Shown in pieces: positions 1 through 12,539 of a DNA stretch of 64,000 bases. Under the pieces are notes generated by a model that did no database searches, had not been told where the DNA came from, and saw only the letters and a list, made by a program, of their open reading frames with translations. The stretch covers positions 2,591,897-2,655,896 of the forward strand of contig OY735212.1 in assembly GCA_963457665.1 (NCBI GenBank), read 5' to 3'. This stretch comes from Thysanoteuthis rhombus (lineage: Eukaryota > Mollusca > Cephalopoda > Oegopsida > Thysanoteuthidae). The position numbers and the translations under genes were made by a program. Numbering within the stretch: the stretch's first letter is position 1; every line of letters begins with the position of its first letter.

Positions 1-740
<740 letters not shown>

Positions 741-1049
741 ATAGTCCCATTCTGTCAATTGTGTCAATAATGCTCCCACCAATTGACCGGAAGCTGAGGA
801 ATTATTCATTCACTTACCAATTTGTCTATTTTGCATTTTATTCCTATATATAAGAAGCATGATAAGTGAAGGTATACGTTGCTATAGCAGTGCAGAGTGA
901 TAAATGAATAAAAAAAACTTTGTCTTCTCTCTCGAATCTTGCAAAAAGCATACCAAGCTGCACTCAGAAGATAGACTTTTAAATATGTTATCCTCTGTCT
1001 TAGAGTTTCCTAATAAATCCTCTTATCGAAAATGTTTGCACCGTTTGAC

Positions 1050-1290
1050 AATTTTCAACCCAGCCCCAAAACTGGAGTTGACTTTATTTTTTGTCGTAAC
1101 AACAGCAAAGAACACCAGCATATTAAGGAATATATATTTTACAGATGCATATTTCATTCTAATAAATAAATGCATTTAAACTAACATATACGTATTCATA
1201 ATTCTTTACTTACTATGTATGCAATACTAAAGTTGCTGTAATCATCTTCAGGATAGAAGTTTGTGTGGAATATGTCCCCGTAACAATCAG
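1050..1290. repeat. Dispersed repeat, family C (single unit)
   Basis: The segment shares a series of words with 12540-13030: CTGGAGTTGA, CATTTCATTCTAATAAATA, TTTAAACTAA, GCAATAC and TAATCATCTTCAG, in the same order and spacing. This marks a diverged interspersed repeat of unknown class. No ORF or obvious terminal repeat is visible. The flanks 739-1049 and 1291-1389 hold nothing I recognise. Confidence 0.55.
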
Positions 1291-1389
1291 TTCTGTTCAT
1301 TTATCGTTTCACTAGAACCATATCCGGTCTTGCTCATGCTGAAATTTAGGTATGAATGTTTATTCAGTATAATAGAACACCATTGGATT

Positions 1390-1520
1390 CCTCATGAAAA
1401 ATGACTTTTCATGTTAGAAATTGCCTTCTACTGTGTTCATAGCAGTCCCGTGTTTCCAGCATACACCTTAATTCAATACTTCCAGCTACAATTCTTTGTG
1501 GAAGAAAAGGTGAACATATA
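1390..1520 (+). repeat. GATA-associated dispersed repeat, partial unit
   Basis: The words CCTTAATTCAATAC, CCAGCTACAAT and CAAACCTTCTCAAAT match the repeat units at 3165-3560 and 5700-6115 in order. This copy lacks the GATA tail. Function unknown. Confidence 0.55.
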
Positions 1521-1524
1521 CACA

Positions 1525-2460
1525 AACCTTCTCAAATATGAACATGGCAATCTGGAGCTGGGGGGATCAGGAAAAAATACTGAGTAGAAGCTGATTTTAT
1601 TGATATTTGTTGATAAAAGAAATCAACTCTGCTGACTGTGACAAAGGTTAAATGAAGATAAAAAAGTAATATATCTTTAAGTTTGCAGCTGGCAGGATCT
1701 TGTTTTAAAAAAATATTTCTGATCCACGGTACCCCAGTGCACGGTGAATCATCCCCCGAGGAACTATGCTTTAGCCTACGGTTGTATGATTCAAAGAAGT
1801 TGCAGGATGAGACCAACCAGACATTTCACCGAAGTATTGTCAAAAAGTAGACTATGTTACAAAAAGTGATCATAAAAATCCGTCAAAAATTCATTGGCAA
1901 AAATTTAGGCGCACGAAAGAAAACATTTAACACAAAATCACATTCACATTCTCTAAAACAATTCAAGAAAACAATGACATCGATACATAAGTAAACTAGT
2001 TTCTTAGTCAAAGACATGGAATAATTGACAGGATCAATTTTAATTGAAAGAATTGAAGTGGTTCAGTCCAAGAAGTGATCCAATGTGCCCCACAGATACA
2101 GATTGAGAGAGATAACCTTGCATCTCTGTAGAAAGAAAGTACAATGATCTCATAAGATAATTCCACGACAATGTAACGTAATTTTGATTCCACATCCTGG
2201 AGCTTGATTACGAAATTCTGAATCACTGCTGTTCTATAAGGAAAACTAGAGTATCCCAGATAATTATTTCGGGATTATTATTAAGTCTTTTAACTTGCAA
2301 ACCGTGCAGCATTGCTCCACCAGGCAAGTTATTCACAATATAATATGGCGGATATGTTCATTTAAGGGAGAGAAGTAATATCCGCCCTGTTGTGTACTTG
2401 TATTTGTAAGAAAATCTCAATGATTTGCTGTGCCCCATGATCTAGTGTTTCTTGGTGAAC
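1525..2460. other. Unique-looking sequence, no gene seen
   Basis: Short frames on the minus strand (up to 94 codons) have no recognisable domain, no flanking splice signals that I could pair, and ordinary AT-rich codon content. I see no repeat family here. Confidence 0.4.
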
Positions 2461-2461
2461 A

Positions 2462-2720
2462 ATGACATTTTTAGAAGAGCAACGCATTTATGTGAAATTC
2501 TATTTCGAATTAACAAACCTTTTTTGGGTGACCTCTTTGATATTGCAACTGGTCCATCGGGGGGATAATCGGAGCCATACACAATGTCTGAGGGTTATCA
2601 CCATTTCGAAAAAAAAATTCACTGAAGAGAATGCAAGATCTGGGTGACATTCGTCGTGGACGTCGGAAGATCACTTTGGAGAATGCATCATGTGATTCGT
2701 GGATCGGTAAAATTTCCAAA
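2462..2720 (+). mobile_element. Possible DNA-transposase N-terminal relic
   Basis: A frame opens MTFLEEQRIYVKFYFELT and runs 61 codons to ...KKKFTEENARSG. The layout resembles the N-terminal helix-turn-helix of mariner/DUF4817-type transposase-derived proteins, where a start such as 'M(S/T)F..EQR.F.VK.YFE' is followed about 35 residues later by a 'KF.E.G....RSGRP'-type linker. A further basic stretch (RRGRRK) appears in another frame just downstream, suggesting decay. No catalytic DDE/D block and no terminal inverted repeats were found. The match comes from memory of the family and is weak, so chance similarity is possible. Nothing more is recognised through 3120. Confidence 0.25.
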
Positions 2721-3119
2721 GAGGTAGGAATCTGTTAAGGTTTGTTCAACATCAATTTACAGGAGGGACTGATGATGGATCTCGTTGCTGCAAAATCTCA
2801 TGGCAGATAAATAAACTGCAACACGATACACCATCAGTCTTTAAAATTATGTTGCACGAACTTTTACAGATTTTTGCCTCTTCCGAAACATCATGCACAA
2901 TTAGGCGACTATTTCCATGAATTGCAGGACCTATAAAACGTTCATTGATCAACTTTTGGAAAGAAAGAACAAGGACACGAAAACGCACATTCACTCACGC
3001 ACGTGGAGTTAAACATCCCAAAAGACTAATCAACATGGATTGATACGTTTAAAAAGTCAAGGTCTCTCTTACGTAACATATCAGCCAGAGCAGTTCAGTT
3101 TCTTCGTGGACATGCTGTG

Positions 3120-3352
3120 CATACTGGGCAAGATATAGATAGAGATATAGAAAGAAAGAAAGAAATCAAATGCTTATCATTGAATGAGCTCAAATACAGA
3201 ACTCACGCAATCATCGTGAAGTTTTGAATTAAGTTTTTAAATTCTCCAAGTTGACGCACATTTGGGTTGTCTTAACATATTACCTCTGACTTCAATGAAA
3301 TGTTCAATGGGAAAAGACTAACACGCCAACAAACTCTCTCGAATATATGTTT

Positions 3353-3384
<32 letters not shown>

Positions 3385-3560
3385 TGAACTGATCATCATC
3401 AGGATGAGCGCAAATGCAGACCTCACATTATTGTGATTGTATTGCAAATAACCAAGAAATGTTTCTGCATTCTTCAAGTTAGCACATTATAGGATGACCT
3501 TGATTCAATGCCTCTGGCTAAAATGCATCCAGTGGAAGGAGAACCAAGAGAGAACACTTT
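3120..3560 (+). repeat. Two tandem ~200 bp units with GATA microsatellites
   Basis: Unit one (about 3165-3385) and unit two (about 3386-3560) share ordered words: GATCATCATCAGGATGAGC or a variant, CAAATGCAGA/CAAATACAGAACTCAC, a ...TTCAAGTT/TCCAAGTT step, GCACATT, and a closing CAACAAACTCTCTC-type motif. A GATA run (3350-3383) separates them and a diverged one (3124-3163) precedes them. The same unit recurs at 5700-6115. No coding potential. The segment 3561-3760 holds no feature I can name. Confidence 0.65.
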
Positions 3561-3759
3561 CTCCAATTCTCTTTCCACATTTTATTTTCTTTATGCTAGT
3601 ACCCCGATCGTCCATGGCAAGGGAATACGACTGTGAGGTTTCATTCCCGAGGACTATCCTTCTCCAAGGCCACAGCTCCCCTTCCAATTGAAAAAGGATC
3701 AATCCGTTATGTTTGAGGCGTGTCCTAAGGCAAAAATGAATTGATCTGAAAAGCAGATC

Positions 3760-4370
3760 ATTTATTTCATTTTTTCCTCTTTTCTTCTTTATTAATTGAG
3801 ATTGTTTTATCTATTTCAATGTCTTCATTGTTTTTTTCTTCATTGTTTTTTTTAATTGTTTCATATTCTTTTCTTTATATCTTCTTCTTTTCGTTCTTTC
3901 TTCCTCTCCTCATATCTTTTGTGTCTTCTTCTTTTCTTTCTGTATCTCTTCCGTTCTCCCTTCCTCTCTATCTTTCTTTCATTCCTCCCATCTTTCTTTT
4001 TTTCTCTCTCCCTCTCTTCCTTTCTTCCATTCCCTCGTTATATGTTTTCTTCTTTCTTCATATCTTTCCTTTGTTCTTTCTTTATGCCTTTTTTATGTCT
4101 TTCTTTCATTCTTTCTTCCTTCGTATCTTTCTTCCCTTCCTTCTTTATGTCTTTTTTCCTCTCGTTCCTTTTCCCTTTATTTCTATCTTTCTAGCTTCCT
4201 TTCTTTTCTTTCTCTCTTTCTCCCCTCTTTTCATTCGTTTCTCTCTTTATATCCCCCTTTCTTTCTTGATATCCCACTTCCCTTCTTTCCTCCTTCTCTC
4301 TCTCTGTCTCTGTCTCTGTCTCTCTGTCTCTGTCTCTGTCTGTCTCTCTCTCTCTCTCTCCCTCCTTCAG
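3760..4370 (+). repeat. 600 bp polypyrimidine tract
   Basis: The plus strand is almost entirely C and T (diverged TTTC, TTCC and CTCT words) and ends in (CTGT)n/(CT)n near 4290-4365. The long frame here (poly-F/L/S) is an artefact of this composition. Such mirror-prone tracts can form triplex (H-DNA) structures; that is known for this sequence type and not shown here. Confidence 0.9.
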
Positions 4371-4444
4371 TTATTCACATATACTCTGTTTTATACGTAA
4401 TTCATTTAATATGTTTCCAAACCCGTTTGAGAGTGATGAGAATA

Positions 4445-4700
4445 AATTTACGATATAAGTTTATGCTACATTGATCCCTTAATTTTTGCCCCATAGCGTT
4501 CACACTTGATTATTTTAAAAAGTAATTTGGACTTCTTTTAGTGATCACAGCCCAATGGAAGGTGAGAGAAGTTACTTATCTATTGATTACCCTTCTTTAA
4601 AAGTTTCTATCGATTACCCCCAACATGATGTTGCCAGAAAACGTTGGTCATGTGACAGTTTCTGTTGAGTTACTAATCAGAATTATTTCTTTGGTTCAAC
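4445..4700 (+). repeat. Dispersed repeat, family B
   Basis: Shares ordered words with 21345-21640 and 23480-23690: 'ATTTACGATAT..GTTTATG.TACATTGATCCC', 'TAATTT', 'ATAGCG', and further on 'GTGACAGTTTCT.TTG..T.ACTAA'. It is diverged and its class is unknown. Positions 4700-5014 show nothing further. Confidence 0.5.
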
Positions 4701-5014
4701 ATTTTACATTGCAGTTATTAATATAAATCTTAGTATTTTTCAAATATGAAATTCAGTATTTTTTGGTGGGGACCTTCTTTCCTTTGGTTGGGTGCAGGGG
4801 AAATAGCACTTTGGCACGATAGTTGCTTCATAGGCATAGCTGCTTGCCGTCCTAATACTAATAAAAATCCCTGCCAGCACAAAAGTGTCATTCATTCTCT
4901 TTGGCAGCGATTCCAACATTCATTCCTTTCTGGCTATTTTTTCTAGATGCATCTATACATCTCTATAAGACGTTTTTCGGTCGGTAAGTCAATCGGTCCA
5001 TAGCTTCTCAATAC

Positions 5015-5500
5015 GTTACATATCAGTTTTATCAGCCGTATCATGTTGGATTAACATGAAACTTTGAAAAAACTTCAGTAATCCATCTTCATCTTCCTCT
5101 CCATGCTACTACTACCACAACAGGTGATGCTAAATGTAATTTTTCTCTGCCGTTTCATGTTGGACTGATATAAAACATAGTCTGACCTTCGGGTGGACCA
5201 TCTTCATCTCCTTCTCCCTCCTCTTTCTCCTTGACCTGCTCCGACAATAAGTAATACTAAATATGGATTTTTCAACCGTATCTTGTCCGATTGATATGAA
5301 ACTTAGTCCAGACATTCGGGGGAACAATCTTCATCTTTCTGTTCTTCCTCCTGCTTCTAGTACCATGACTAATAATGCAGGATATCAGTTTTTGCTGTTG
5401 TATTACGATTAACTTGAAACTCTGACTGGGCCTTCGGGTGAACTTTCCTCATCTCCCTCTTCCTCTGCCCCTCTACTACTGCTATCACGGACGGCGGATG
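5015..5500 (+). repeat. Minisatellite, four ~120 bp units
   Basis: Four diverged units begin near 5022, 5137, 5263 and 5382 (spacings of about 115, 126 and 119 bp). Each has the order [TTTTT..C(A/T)GCCGT(A/T)TCATGTTGGA], [T(G)AAAC(T/A)..GT(C/T)], [CCTTCGGG], [CATCTTCATCT], then a CTTCCTC pyrimidine block and an ACTA/AATACTAAAT step. Reading frames through it are short and broken. No known family is recognised. Confidence 0.8.
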
Positions 5501-5699
5501 CATCATTGAATTTATTGCTCTAGTTTCTCTTATTTCTTTATTATGTACTATTTTTACTGGAGTTTGTTTTCCCGTTTGTTTTTTATATATTATTCCTTCT
5601 CCTATTTTTGCAAGTAGTACGTCTGCACCTTTTCTGGTTGAAAAGTAGCTAAAATGACAATCAATTGTTGGTGAAGGCATATTCTGCACAAAAGAGACT

Positions 5700-6115
5700 C
5701 AATTGGATTACCTGTAAAAAGTTGTTTTTCATATCAAAAAGGAAATTGCTTTCCTCTACATTTGTAGCAGTTCGGTGTTCCATACATTCCTTATATTTGT
5801 GCATTATAGGGTTACCTTAATTCAATACCTCTGCCTACAACGCAATGTTTGGAAAGCGAAGACTGATATGCCCACTAACTTTCTCAAGTATATATTATAT
5901 TATATTAGATAGATAAATAGGTGGATGGAAATCAGATGGTTATTTTCATCACAGACCCCATACGATTATGAATATGTTTTAAATGACCCAGATGTTTTTT
6001 GCTTTCTTTAAGCTAACACATTTTTGAGGTCCCTTAATTCAATACCCCTAGCTACAATGCTCCGTTCGGGATGGGATGAACCGAGCCAGAAACTTTCTCA
6101 AACATATATTAGATT
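5700..6115 (+). repeat. Two GATA-associated units
   Basis: Second occurrence of the unit seen at 3120-3560. The words AAGCTAACACATTTTTGAGGT, CCTTAATTCAATACC, GCTACAATGC and AACTTTCTCAA(A/G)TATATATTA recur, with a short TATTAGATAGATAAATAGG tail between the units (about 5890-5925). 5501-5699 has no recognised feature. Confidence 0.65.
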
Positions 6116-7364
6116 TTCTCAGCTTTTGTGTCTATTATTCACTCTTTGCTACACGTTTATTCTGTTTCCTTTCATTTCGAGCTATTCTGGAATCTCACAA
6201 ACAAATTGACAGAAAAGACTTATCTTGTCCTGTTTTATCGTCATGATCAGCGCATACGATGTTTCTCTCTTCAAGCCATGAAAACTGAATCACCTATTGG
6301 CGTTATCTATTTCCTTCCGGTCTTTCCATTCCTAAATACCTTCATAAAAATCTTCCATTTAGTTTGGACCTCTCACCATCTTCCTCTCCCACGCCAACTT
6401 CTCAGACTATCCACATTTTCTGTTTTCTCTTTCTGTTATTTTCTGTCCCGTTCAACTTTGTCTTTCTCTTGTTTCATCTATCTCTTCATTTTCTTTTTTC
6501 TTTTTTTTTACTTTCCTCATATTGTACGGCCGTTTCCGCTACGGTTATCTCTGTTCCGATACCAGCTTCCGGTGCCGAGCTCCTGCCTTTATTGGCGCTA
6601 TTGTTATGACCATATCAACTAATATGGCAGCTGATAATAAATGACCGTGAGACTACTCCAATAAACGAGTGCAGAGTGAATAAACAGGTTGAGGGAAAAC
6701 AAACGCGTAATACCGCAAAGAATGAACTTGGCAAACCGAGTTCAAACTCCAAGTGGGGCAGTTAATGTTCACTTTGCATCGATGTCACTGAAGGTGTTGG
6801 TAAATATCTGGAAGAGTTGTAATTCTGTTGTTTCCAAGATACGCAATTGGACATGTACCCAACAAGTCTAAGATTCGTAAATAACTATCCCCACAGCAAG
6901 GAATTTGATTCTCAGGAATACCCTACGCTATTGCCCTTGTATCTGACTTATATTCGCTTATTGATTGTTCGTAATAGTAGTTCATCTTGGAACATGGGTT
7001 AGGTTAGTAAGCTATTTTTGCAGACTACTGATACTGTACTAATTTTGTTCCATACTGAGTGATCCAACCTTGTAGCCTCCTGCAAGACTATGCTTGACTT
7101 AGTAAATAAATTAACAACACAAGAAAGTTTGATCTGTACTGAGTGCTGGTTACTTGTGTTCAAACCTAAGTTCCAGTCATTACAAAGTGATCAGCAAGGT
7201 ATGTTTTTGTTGATTTTTCCCATGACCACCTTGGTCTATATTTCTGCCCAAGTAAAAACCAAAGATTCCCTTATCGGGGACTATAATCAATTTTTGAATA
7301 GAATTTTATTTTATCTAAAATTTTATCATTGCTTTATCCTAACTTAATCAGACCGTCACCCGAC
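6116..7364. other. No gene seen; one B-box-like motif
   Basis: Positions 6430-6520 are T-rich. GAGTTCAAACTCC near 6739-6751 resembles an RNA polymerase III B box, but no A box is visible upstream, so I do not call a SINE. Short hydrophobic frames around 6128-6622 look compositional. Confidence 0.4.
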
Positions 7365-7475
7365 TGTTGTGAGTAAACATCACAAGTCGGAAAAAAAATG
7401 AATAAACACGAACTCACATCTCTATGTAGGGCAATGCCCTTTCTGACTAACCAATTGAGCAACTAAAGTTCTCAA
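7365..7475 (-). mobile_element. tRNA-derived SINE head (minus strand)
   Basis: Read on the minus strand, TTGCTCAATTGGTTAGTCAG followed by GGGCATTGCCC matches a tRNA A box and D arm. About 30 nt later GTGAGTTCGTGTTT fills the B-box position. It is too degraded to be a working tRNA. The surrounding 7476-7680 shows no clear body. Confidence 0.5.
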
Positions 7476-7679
7476 GACTGACAGAAGATCGAATCTAACC
7501 CTTAAAATAACCCTTCAACCAACCCTGATCAATTGGGGCTATATTTATTTGGTTCTCGTTATAGTAACTCCGGTAATATTCCGATTTTTGGAAATTTAAT
7601 GAGGCATTGCTAACCATTATTAACGCTTGTCTTTCTTGCTTTCTTCATTCAATTCACCTAGCATTGGTTAGAGGTCAAG

Positions 7680-8097
7680 GAGGTTCTCAAAAGATTTTCA
7701 GCCAATGGATCCTCCCGATAATCACCCATGGAGCTGACCCTCAAACTAAGAACTGTCTAACGTGCACTTTAGAAAATCATGCTTAACATCACACAACGAG
7801 ATCACAAGACAGAACGATATATCATTGAAGAAGACATCAAAGAATCCATAAGAAAACTCAAATGGCTGTGGGCTGATCATGATGCAAAAATGGCGAACAG
7901 CCGATGGACATCACGACTCACAACATAGATCCCAACAGGTCACATCCAAGGCCGGCCAAATACAAGATGGAGAGACAAATGGATAAGTTCGGATAGTATT
8001 TGCTCTTCGACACCTATGAAGTCTGGCGAATTCTGGGGAATGTCTATGCCCAACGACGGACGATAAAAGACTGATAATAATGATGCTTGCCTAGTAT
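7680..8097 (+). mobile_element. RTE-like LINE, 3' fragment
   Basis: Collinear with the C-terminal end of the LINE at 25745-26395: CAATGGATCCTCCC, GGAGCTGA, the H(A/D)..ARM.N.RW-like stretch (7870-7905), GGAGAGACAAATGGATAAGTTC, and the terminal CCCAACGACGGACGATAAAAG motif. It ends in a short AATAATGATG triplet tail. The frame is broken in several places. This is the part after the reverse transcriptase domain, so the copy is a 5'-truncated retroinsertion. Confidence 0.8.
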
Positions 8098-10125
8098 TAA
8101 CTTTCATGTTTGGAATTCTAAAATTTTCTTCCCATCTTCCATATTGACACAACGTTTCGACCAATCCATCCTCCATTCAGAAGTAGGACGTAAACTGTAA
8201 GATCTAGAGGTGGTCATAAGATGACTTGGTCGAAACACTGTGTCTGCATTGGAGATGGAAAAGAGAATTTGCATGGTCTGGATATAAGTTCTTAGATTAA
8301 CGATTCTTCTCAAAGTTATAGACGATTTACTTTCGTCTTTTATAATTGCTTTTTATCCCAACCTCACTATTTCCTCATTGACGTAAAAAGCAAATAAAAA
8401 AATGCAAAAGGAAAGAAAATACTAGTCAATCATTGACAATAGTTTCTATGGAGATTTGTAACGCTTTTAATTGGGCTTAGTAAATACTGTGGTTGAGTTC
8501 TTATCTGTTTCCCGTTAATCGTGAGAAGAGTCAGTGTTTTAAAGGTAGATATATTACGAACACGCTTTTATATATTGATATAATAAGTCATGGTATTGAT
8601 TATATTTTTGTCCGTAACATTTACCGAGAGAGAGATGATTATCAGGCACTAATTGTTGAGTTACATCCCTTATTCATTTATTTACAAATGTGTAAAGTCC
8701 TACTTCATTCAGTTTTAACATAAAAAAATAGAATCCAGGGGAGAAATATGGTAGTGTAGTTGAATCTGTAATATATATATATAATTTGGATATCCCTGTC
8801 TGTGAGATTTTGTCTTCAGACTGCGACGTAATAAAAATCCTCTAAACATGGGCTAAGCCCAACCAAAGTCGACTAGCATGTTTGATAGAGTCAATATTTT
8901 TGGATTTTTGAAAAAATAAATATGTGCAGCCTATATTCTCACTCGTGCTGATAATATTGATCTAATTTCCATATAGCAACCATTCTATCTTACTATAATT
9001 TTCTTATGTTTTTTGGAAACCCTTGAAGATATCTTAATTAAATGTGATCCAAGAGTTCATGCTCGAGCTGAATTTCAAATAGGGTATTCAGTAAATAGAT
9101 AATGCCCATCGATGATCTCCGAAGCCATAGATCTTATCTCAGGCTTTATGTGGGAAGTAGCTGAAAGATCCCCTTCCTATCGACAGGCGGTTTTGTAGCT
9201 AGTTATTCGACTAAAACCGTAATCTTTTGACGGCACTGGTAAACTAGTGTTCTATGCTATTACCACAAGAACTGCCAACGCTACTCACAGGAGAAGTAAC
9301 TATTATTAGTTCGACGTAGTGCGATATTGATTTTCTTACTGCATTGCAGCATGAACACGTCATATGTAGGCGAATTGCAAGCACGTAGAGTGAAAGAGGA
9401 TAAGAGACTTGCAGGAGAGACAAATATAGTGAGAAAGAGTGAGACCCCTGTTCTTCACAGGGCCACAATAGACAGGGTGTTTCGTGGGCAAGTTCGGTTG
9501 GTCGGCTTGAGCTTCACTTTTTGAGGGAACTTACAAACCCCTGGTAGAAGCAAGAGGATAAGAAACATTCCAATCTTTCTTCGAAATTAATTCCTATTAC
9601 CACAGATATTTTCATTTATCCTATACATCTAATTATACCAAAATCTGCCTTGGCATACGTGGGCTAAAGAAAATCCACAAAAAAATGAATAAACCAGATT
9701 ATTCCGAATACAGACTTAGCATGAAATGTAGTATTGTATTTACTACTGCCTCTTATTACAACACAATACTTTGTTGTCATAGATACATTTTGAAGGATAT
9801 TGCTTGTCATTATATTTTTTTCATTATTGCTGTCGTTATTTCGTTCTGTTCTGTTACTTGAAAGCAAACAATGTTTACACCAATACATGAATTATAGTAA
9901 TCGGCACTGATTACAAAAACACTTCATGTGCATCTCGAAATGGGACCTTCATTTCTCACCCGGGCTATTTCTGTTACCAGCTCCGCACGGGTTTGGTTCT
10001 TCTTCTGGAAAAAGAATCTGCAAGAACCAAAGTTACTCTTTTTTTCTTAGTCTAACCAGTTCAACCTCTCCTGAACGAATGGTTGTTTGTTCGTTTTGTC
10101 TGTTTGTTTATTTGTGTGTTTTGTT
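8098..10125. other. No gene seen
   Basis: Contains a short TA run at 8767-8782 and short ORFs on both strands. The stretch 9245-9530 is somewhat less AT-rich and carries overlapping frames of 65-74 codons on both strands, neither with a recognisable domain. Confidence 0.45.
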
Positions 10126-10129
10126 TATC

Positions 10130-10435
10130 CCTATATACCCCTGGTGGATCTTGGGCAGCAACCACCAAGCAGGAGTTTCAGTAGCAAGTAGTTTTTGACG
10201 GGATTGAGTTGCTAGCCCCAGGTCCAACCTTCAAAATTTACTGGGGTTTGGGACCAGCTCTGGTGACTGCCAAGCTGTGTGTTTTTTATTTTTTATCTTT
10301 TTTTCTAATTTTTCTGTCAGACTAACTTTCTCTTGAATGAATTGCCGTATAGGACAAGAATTCAAACTCGGTTCCCTGATTCGGTTTTCAATACCTTTAT
10401 GCCACTCCACACCTCAACACCTGGATAAATCGTAA
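10130..10435 (-). mobile_element. tRNA-derived SINE, family with copy at 59.5 kb
   Basis: On the minus strand the head reads GAGGTGTGGAGTGGCATAAAGGTATTG then CGAGTTTGAATTC, A- and B-box-like. The body contains the complement of GTTTCAGTAGCAA(G/T)TAG and CTCTTGAAT..ATTGCCGTATAGG. The same head and body order recurs at 59500-59880. Length and layout fit a nearly complete 300 bp SINE. Confidence 0.65.
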
Positions 10436-10961
10436 TAATTAATATCAGGGAAATTTTTTATGTAGTCTGAATGGTGAAGCTCAGTCATTGCTGATTCTTA
10501 TGTATGCTTAGTTTTCTTTTCCTGTGTCTGTGAACTTCAGTATCTCTTGAGCATAATGTACATTTTCGTCAATAACTCGAGATTGAAAACCAATGAAAAT
10601 TTATCTGTTAACAACCTACGCAACATATCTCCAAATGCAATTAAATCAATTGCGAATATAAATCACATGGATCGAAAAATTTTCAGTGAAAATTTCAGAT
10701 CAAATTTGAACAAACAACTGCTGTACGTGTCAGGCTACGGACTTATTGATCCACTCATGTCCTTGCACACAAGCACAAACACGCCAAGGGTTTTCATCTT
10801 AGGCTTCTATGGAGTTGGCACGAATAGGCACAATCAATATATGAAAGGTTTTGCTTTCTTGGCGAAATGCGTAATTGAAATAAATTGCCCATTTTTGCAA
10901 ACGATTCATGTTTTCATTGTCACTACTAATGTCATCATTCGAATAAATCTTATCCAAACAC

Positions 10962-10964
<3 letters not shown>
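10436..10964. other. No supported gene
   Basis: A 159-codon plus-strand frame spans 10547-11026, but its last 20 residues are translated TA repeat. The rest is Asn/Ile-rich with no domain I recognise and no paired splice sites. I treat it as chance. Confidence 0.4.

Positions 10965-11025
<61 letters not shown>
10965..11025. repeat. (AT)n microsatellite
   Basis: About 61 bp of uninterrupted AT dinucleotide. Confidence 0.97.
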
Positions 11026-11026
<1 letters not shown>

Positions 11027-11183
11027 CGTTGGTACATGGCATTGCCCGGAAGAAAAAAAGTCTCAAGTCGTTTGGAAACGCCAAAATTTACCTCTAGTGG
11101 AAATACCAAAAATTGACCTGACCTTGAATTGACCTGAACAAGTCACCAAGGTCAGTACTACATGTATATTCCTGAGTCAAGTT

Positions 11184-11184
<1 letters not shown>

Positions 11185-11218
<34 letters not shown>

Positions 11219-11246
11219 CATACATAGATACATAGATAGATAGATG
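11185..11246. repeat. (CA)n(TA)n(GATA)n microsatellite
   Basis: CA, then TA, then ACATAGATA/GATAGATAG words in succession. From 11247 to 12535 I see only a (GT)n run at 11870-11894 and no gene. Confidence 0.95.
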
Positions 11247-12539
11247 TGCTTGTCCAAAGTTCTTCTATTTGACGTAGAATCATTTTTTATGTGAAACGCA
11301 TGTTTTATGCTTGTGTCCGCTTCTATTGCGTTGTTGTGGAACCGTGATAGCGTGAAAGCCTGCCCGAATTCATTGCTTCCTGAGGTGACATATTTGATGT
11401 ATGATGTCCGGTGACCCGAAGTTTGATTCTCCATTACATCTTCACAACTGCCTTCGAGCGGAAACGACTTCGGTATGCTTTTCGAGAATGCATCTCAAAT
11501 CGGCAATTATTCATCAGACGACGCAGCTTGGAATTTTTATTTTCTCTGTTGAAGGCTAAGTAGTTCAGAGCTTCCCGGTGCAAATGTCATTCTGGAATAT
11601 TTTATGAAATGCGTAGTCTCCAGAGAAGGAAAGATTTTGTTTCTTCTCTTCAAAAGTATTTTATAGTATCTAGTGCTGGGAGAGATTCATTAATTTCTTT
11701 TCCTTAGTGCTTGAACAAATTCATTCTTTACATTTTTTTGTAGCTCTCAGCCAGGCCACTTAAAGAGTTAAAGGAGCCAGAATAACAAACGAAGCAGTAC
11801 TTGGTGCATTATACTTATAAAACATTTCGCATTGAATTATATTTTCCCTTCACCAATATAATCAAAGAAATGTGTGTGTGTGTGTGTGTGTGTGCACTGA
11901 GATAACTCGTCATTGGCCATTGTATGAAGTGAACATTTGCAAGAAATGTTGTCAGCATAGAAGACAGTGCAGTGTCGAGTTTAAAGGGTTTTTTTCGGTT
12001 GTTCTTGAGAAATCTAATAAGGTTTTTTTTTAAACAGATTATAGACCTTTTAACTGAATTTATAGATCTAAATTTATATGAAAGTTATTTAAATCTGAAA
12101 TAAGTCTAAATCTAGATACAACATCATATCATAGCCTGATAGAAGGACCAAATTGAAAACTGAGGAAACTCTTAAAGACAATTTTTGTTGGTGGTCTTAA
12201 ATACATCTATAAACTGATACGAGATATGTCCAGAAGTAATAGCACCTTAGTCCTTTGAAGGTTCCTGTTCGAACACAATACGTTAATCCCAGCCTCCATT
12301 TTTTTAAATCAATCTACAATGTTCTCTTTGAGGATTTCCGTTCGCTGCCTTATTGCATTCTCCAAAATCTTGTCCATGATCTAAAAATCGTTCATTTCAA
12401 CAGCGTAAAGCAACAAATTCCGAGGAGCTAAACACGGACTGTTGGGATAGTTCGAAATTCCCTTAAAACATTGTAGCCTTATGCAAGAATTATCTAAGCT
12501 TAATTAATATCCATTACATCTCTAACATTTATACTTTTT

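Noticed and set aside
3494-3702. A short minus-strand frame faintly like the end of an LTR-retrotransposon polyprotein
   Set aside because: Only a loose residue pattern over about 30 residues, with no terminal repeats, protease, RT or integrase nearby. Not enough to name a fossil element.
3819-4400. 193-codon Phe/Ser/Leu frame resembling a membrane protein
   Set aside because: It follows wholly from the polypyrimidine composition; all three frames look alike.
10547-11026. 159-codon plus frame
   Set aside because: Ends in translated TA repeat, with no domain, no splice support and AT-driven codon use.
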